DNA from: Siderastrea siderea
Lineage: Eukaryota > Cnidaria > Anthozoa > Scleractinia > Rhizangiidae
Reading direction: 5' to 3'
DNA: 64,000 bases
Assembly: GCA_964030785.1 (NCBI GenBank)
Contig: OZ034967.1
Span: 48,202,533-48,266,532, forward strand
Under the pieces are notes generated by a model. It ran no database searches. It saw only the letters and a program-made list of their open reading frames with translations, and was not told the origin of the DNA. This document shows, in pieces, positions 60,127-64,000 of this stretch. The first letter of the stretch is position 1. Every line of letters begins with the position of its first letter. Made by a program: the position numbers and the translations under genes.

Positions 60127-60318
60127 CCCACCCACCCAGTTCAAGCCGGGGTTGATGCCATCTCCGGTATGGGAAGGTGTTCCGGGAACTTGCGGTTGAT
60201 TAAGTGAAATACAAGTAACCTGTCTGTCCTGAGCTCCTTAGTTCCCGGAACCCTTTTCCCATATTCATGCCACTTCGTATCGGATTAGTTCCGGTCGGAG
60301 TTGTGCTTCCATATCTCA

Positions 60319-61089
60319 TTAATGACAATAACCAAGGCGGAATAATACACTATTTGATTGTTTGTTTTTTAAGTTTGTTTGAAGTGTTTTCAAATATTCA
60401 TAAGAGTCAATCTTAAAAACTTTAGCGGTGAGGTCTGTTTTTAGAAAAAATTTTCCGTCGACAGTCCACGTTTTGCCGTTGTTGTATTTTTTCTTTACTT
60501 TTCTCGCCTCTTTGAACAGCTCAGCCCTCCACGCCGTCAGATTCTCATTAATGAAAATCTTCTCCGCTCCTAAATCTTGTAGGTCTGCATTTTGTAAATT
60601 TAATCTACCTTTATATAAATTGCTTTTTGCGTTGTAATTGCTGAAACGGGCAATAATTGGCCGAGGTTTGTCCTTGCTTTTTGTTTTCATTCTGTGAACA
60701 CTGTCTGTGTCCCCGCTAGTTAAATTAACTTCCAGACGTTTTCCTAAGTTAACAACATTCTCGCTGTTATCTTCTTCTTCGCGTTCGGGGATTCCGTGTG
60801 TCACTAGATCAAATGTTCGGGTGTATTGTTCCAAGTCATCATGTTTGGTTTCAACCTCGTCGAGTCTTTGGTCCATATCTTCCAATTCTTTCTTGGACGC
60901 TTTTACCTGTTCCTCGAGGTATTTTACCTTGGGCTTTAATCCTTTATTTTCTTTGACCAAAACGTCTACTTGACCCTTTGTAAATTCCACATCAAGTACC
61001 AGCTTCTCCACATTCGTTTTAATTTCTGTAAGAACTTTCCATACGTCAGCCAGAGAAGAAGTTTCGTTGACGCTTTCATCGGTCGCCAT
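60319..61089 (-). CDS. LINE ORF1 protein, 256 aa
   Basis: Intact frame. Residues about 15-95 form a coiled coil (VKENKGLKPKVKYLEEQ, KKELEDMDQRLDEVE). The RNA-binding core follows with DDLEQYTRTFDLVTHGIPE, VHRMK and RPIIARFSNY. The C-terminal domain has KIFINENLTAWRAELFKEA and WTVDGKFFLKT. The order and motifs match the ORF1 at 16160 with low overall identity, so it is a different L1/Tx1-like family. ORF2 is not found downstream. Confidence 0.8.
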   Translation of the reverse strand: MATDESVNETSSLADVWKVLTEIKTNVEKLVLDVEFTKGQVDVLVKENKGLKPKVKYLEEQVKASKKELEDMDQRLDEVETKHDDLEQYTRTFDLVTHGIPEREEEDNSENVVNLGKRLEVNLTSGDTDSVHRMKTKSKDKPRPIIARFSNYNAKSNLYKGRLNLQNADLQDLGAEKIFINENLTAWRAELFKEARKVKKKYNNGKTWTVDGKFFLKTDLTAKVFKIDSYEYLKTLQTNLKNKQSNSVLFRLGYCH

Positions 61090-61686
61090 TGCTGCAGGCG
61101 TTTCTACTTGACGAACTCTTTTTTTCTTCCTGATTTTGTCATGCTCGAGTCAATTCAACATTTCAACTTGCTTCTTCCCTCTCAATTGAGCGCACTTACA
61201 AACACGCGTCCATCTTCGACAACGGCTCGACCCAGTACCTTCAATTAAGTTTTAAAAACACTGACGCGTACATTGCAGTTACAGTCGGCTAAAAACCGAT
61301 TCGAAACATAATTTCAGAAGTCAGCATATGCCCCCTACGCGGGGCTAGGCGATTGCAATAGTCAGATAATTTTGCGTCCTTCGACTCTATTTTCTATTTT
61401 TATGTAAACAAATAGCTTGGTCAAAAATAAGAAAGGAAAGAACACACGACGTTTGTAAATTTATACAGGTAAAGGAGGTTAGGAATTACAGTTAACTAGA
61501 TATTGGAGTGCAAACGTTTCATTATAAGGCGATTGGACCTGCAATTTCTAACCTCAGTGAGGCTTATGTCAGTACGTTTTCCCCAAGAAGAAGGTTGGGT
61601 TATATTTTTCAACCACCACTCGGACCACAACCCTCTTGCCCTCCCCTCTACTTTTTGACCAGTTCTTAAGACTAAGGGCCGTTACA

Positions 61687-62092
61687 GGCCTCCACAGACT
61701 AGACATTTAGCTGGCGACAGCTAATTCTGTCCGATGCAAGCATTCCATACACTGGAGTGTTAGTTGTCGACAACTAAGTCAGGCCAGCGAAAGCTTGGGA
61801 ACTAACGTTCACTACGCATCCTCATAACGCAGTACGTGCCCACGCAGTGACCATAGTTATCGACAACTAAACCAATCATTCCCACACACTGGAAAAAACG
61901 GTCAAAAACTTCGTTGTCGACATAAGCAGTTTCCCTTTTCGAAAGGGGAAACTTGTTGGTTGTCGACAACTAAAAATTTAGCGTTTAATTGTCGACAAAT
62001 AATCTCACACAAAGTGTTTTCTAGTTGTCGACACCATTTAGTTGTCGATAACATTTAGCTGTCGACAACTAAATGTCTAGTCTGCGGAGGCC
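61687..62092. mobile_element. MITE built from TTAGTTGTCGACAACTAA units, about 406 bp
   Basis: The termini are ggcctccacagactagacat and its inverted counterpart ending ctgcggaggcc. If gttac/gtaac is included the ends reach 61681 and 62102. Inside, TAGTTGTCGACAACTA or close variants occur at about seven places (61755, 61860, 61948, 61988, 62023, 62038, 62066). No ORF and no clear target duplication. Confidence 0.75.
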
Positions 62093-62166
62093 CCAAGGTA
62101 ACTTTATCGATCCACGAAATTCGGAGGAAAAATGCTGTCACAAGGGAACAACTACATGTAAGCTAA

Positions 62167-63503
62167 AGGCCCACTACCACGAGAATCAGTGAAGATTTCC
62201 GGCAATTCTAGTTTTCTTTCCAACATCAGTGTTTGATGTCCAAAATATGGCCGATTTTCACATTTTTCTCTATATTTTACTGATAGCTAACCAAATAATA
62301 GTGCCTTTTTCAATATATGTAAGAAACACTCCTTCGGTTGAAAAACGTACGTTTTTATCTCTTTTAAAGGAAATAACAGGGGTTATTTGAGTTTCTCTGC
62401 CGCCGAACAGAAGTCGAAATTTGGTACTTTTTTCAATGTGTCTGACAACAATTGAAAGTGGACATTAGAAAACTTTTTTTTTTTAATTTTATTGTCTGTA
62501 GGAAAGCAGAAAACTGTCGCGTCACGTCCCAGGGTAACGCCATAGTCAGACATGTCTTCTTTGAGTCCTGCTAAAATCCCTGGGAGAAAGCCTATTGCGG
62601 ATCTGTGAAAAGAGCAAACGATCCGGCACTATATAAGCGAAGTCATTTCATCAACTTGAACTTCAGTTAACCTTTCGATCCCATGCTTAGCGCAAAACAA
62701 TCGAAGGTTCCGTTCGGAAAAACCTCTTGTAATATCAGGAAAAGCTTCTGAAAGTATCTCTCTTATCTGTTCATAGGCTTTGTTTTCCCTCATTATGTTT
62801 CTAACTTCCTCGACATTAGCTTCTAACGTTGTTAAGTCTATTAAAGAAAACCAAAACCTCCTACTGGCGTGACACGTCACTTGTCGGTCGATCTACCCCT
62901 CCCCCACACACCCATCTCAAACGGGCAATAAATACGGTATGTTGGATGTTTCAGCGCAAAAACTGAATAAATATATTTGATAACAACAGCAAAAGGAACC
63001 AAATTTTTAATTTCTACCCTCAAGAGACGCTTCTAAAACAACTTCGCTTACATAGTGAGCCACTTTCTGCCATGGATCTTAGCAAAGGACCAAGGCAAGG
63101 CAAATGACTCAAAGAAGACATCTCAGTTTGTCTATGGCGTCACTTGGGGGCGTGAATGCCTTCCTACAGACAATAAAAAAATGTTTCCAAAAAAGGTACC
63201 AAATTTCGACTTTCAATTGTTGGAAGACACATTCAAAAAGGGTTCCAATTTTCGACTTCCATTTGGTGGCGGAGAGACTCAAATAACTCATGTTATTTCC
63301 TATAAAAGAAATATAAACGTACCTTTTTCGACTGCAAAGGGTGTTTCATAAAAATTGGAAAAAAGGCACCATTATTTGGTTAGCTATCAGTAAAATATAG
63401 ATAAAAATGTGAAATTCGGCCTTATTTTGGAGATCAAACACCGACGTTGGACAGAAAACTAGAATTGCTGGAAATTTTCACTGATTCTCATGGTAGTGAG
63501 CCT
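62167..63503. mobile_element. 1.34-kb element with 430-bp terminal inverted repeats
   Basis: The left arm is 62167-62593 and the right arm about 63063-63503, about 85-90 percent identical. The tips are AGGCCCACTACCACGAGAAT and its complement. The 470-bp centre carries a minus-strand ORF. No target-site duplication is evident. Confidence 0.75.
62629..62880 (-). CDS. Transposon-encoded DNA-binding-like N-terminus, 83 aa
   Basis: It reads LEANVEEVRNIMRENKAYEQ, IREILSEAFPDITRGFSERN and LRLFCAKHGI, then stops. The pattern AYxxIxxxL...FPxxxRGFSxRxxRxxCxxxxI resembles a helix-turn-helix segment that I recall at the start of integrase-like proteins in animal transposons. No catalytic domain follows, so it is probably a truncated transposase. 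It sits centrally in the element at 62167-63503. Confidence 0.45.
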   Translation of the reverse strand: MTCHASRRFWFSLIDLTTLEANVEEVRNIMRENKAYEQIREILSEAFPDITRGFSERNLRLFCAKHGIERLTEVQVDEMTSLI

Positions 63504-64000
63504 CACTGATTCATGTGACTCTGAATGCCATTCAAACATATGAGAAATACAAGCATATGTGCACTTATAGACTTGCCACAAGTCGACCTCACGAGTTTCA
63601 CAGCAAAAAAGCCCCGGCAAGCGGAGCAAGAGGTCGACCTTCGTCCCGCGCCAAAACGTATAGTGCACTTGCAAAGTGGGTGGACGATAAGACGAGCACT
63701 CTTCGGAATTGTGGAGCTCGCGCAGAAGTCAGATTTTGCAAGCACTTACACTACCTGCGCTTGGCATTTTGGGTGTTCGTTTAAGGTTTCAGGGCAAAAT
63801 ACATGGTTAAAACGACCTGTACACCGGACATGTAAAGAAACGTATGTCACGCGAAAAGATCACACATTTTGGCCTCGGTATACCTAAGTCAGTACTACTC
63901 GTCTAGTCAACAGCAAAACGAAGCAAAATTTCGACTGTTTCCAGCCTTTCAGTTGACGTTTTGTACACGAAATATCTATACCCACTGTATACCCAGAACC
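63504..64000. other. Unrecognised sequence at window end
   Basis: A 120-codon plus frame (63525-63887) overlaps open frames on the minus strand. No domain is recognisable, and it may continue beyond the window. Confidence 0.3.

Larger units (their letters stand above)
59110..61255 (-). mobile_element. L1/Tx1-like LINE remnant, minus strand
   Basis: ORF1 lies at 61089-60319 on the minus strand. About 1.2 kb further on, an A-rich end (aaataaaaattaaaaaaaat on the minus strand, near 59110-59130) could be its tail. No endonuclease or reverse transcriptase lies between, so either ORF2 was deleted or the tail belongs to another element. Confidence 0.5.

Noticed and set aside
60118..60140. Calling a full LTR retrotransposon from TGGCGCCCA
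   Set aside because: No TG...CA ends, no second LTR and no gag or pol in the vicinity; kept only as a low-confidence regulatory cluster.
1..64000. CRISPR arrays, bacterial operons, Shine-Dalgarno sites
   Set aside because: Repeats are TE or microsatellite in nature, genes have introns, and no regularly spaced direct repeats of CRISPR length exist.

Overview
The window reads as metazoan nuclear DNA, most likely from an anthozoan cnidarian such as a stony coral. It is AT-rich, its host genes are split into small exons by GT-AG introns, and most of the sequence is transposable-element (TE) debris of kinds I associate with cnidarian genomes. There is no sign of operons, CRISPR, plasmid or phage organisation. 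The species assignment is inference, because no ribosomal or organellar marker is present.

Host-like genes are few. The best is a six-exon plus-strand gene (36016-39522) whose splice phases all agree. It encodes a roughly 320-residue type I membrane protein with a mannose-6-phosphate-receptor-homology (MRH)-like luminal domain, one membrane span, and a cytoplasmic tail carrying an acidic dileucine sorting motif. Just upstream, a TATA box at 29084 leads a probable three-exon gene for an 85-residue protein (29132-34106). A short gene model with a ubiquitin-interacting-like motif sits at 2324-3501. A cytochrome P450 copy on the minus strand (55706-57030) is broken by a stop, a frameshift and a missing exon. 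A single good-looking exon lies alone at 41990-42053.

The rest is layered mobile DNA. From 1 to 15 kb there are: a pogo-like MITE; an unassigned DNA transposon with terminal inverted repeats and a decayed transposase-like gene (3339-5604); a decayed zinc-ribbon plus protein-kinase gene with an internally duplicated P-loop segment (5860-7860); LINE endonuclease debris; BEL/Pao-like debris; and the C-terminus of a piggyBac-type transposase. From 15.4 to 22.4 kb, a TTAA-flanked element has been split by a nearly full-length L1/Tx1-like LINE. That LINE keeps a 17-bp target-site duplication and has ORF1 plus a twice-frameshifted ORF2. From 42.4 to 46.8 kb lies a 4.4-kb TTAA-flanked element with 1-kb inverted arms, into which MITEs have inserted one inside another. 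From 46.8 to 49.9 kb an element with tandem subterminal repeats carries a Penelope-like reverse-transcriptase fragment and a Mutator-like N-terminus. From 51.7 to 63.5 kb there is a run of large palindromes and MITEs, plus a second LINE ORF1.

The recurring theme is TTAA-targeted elements: three have clear TTAA duplications, and one of these has its unoccupied site preserved in a related repeat 50 kb away. A piggyBac-type transposase remnant sits next to one of them. The long stretches at 22.4-29.1, 30.5-32, 34.1-36 and 49.9-51.7 kb hold no gene I can support.
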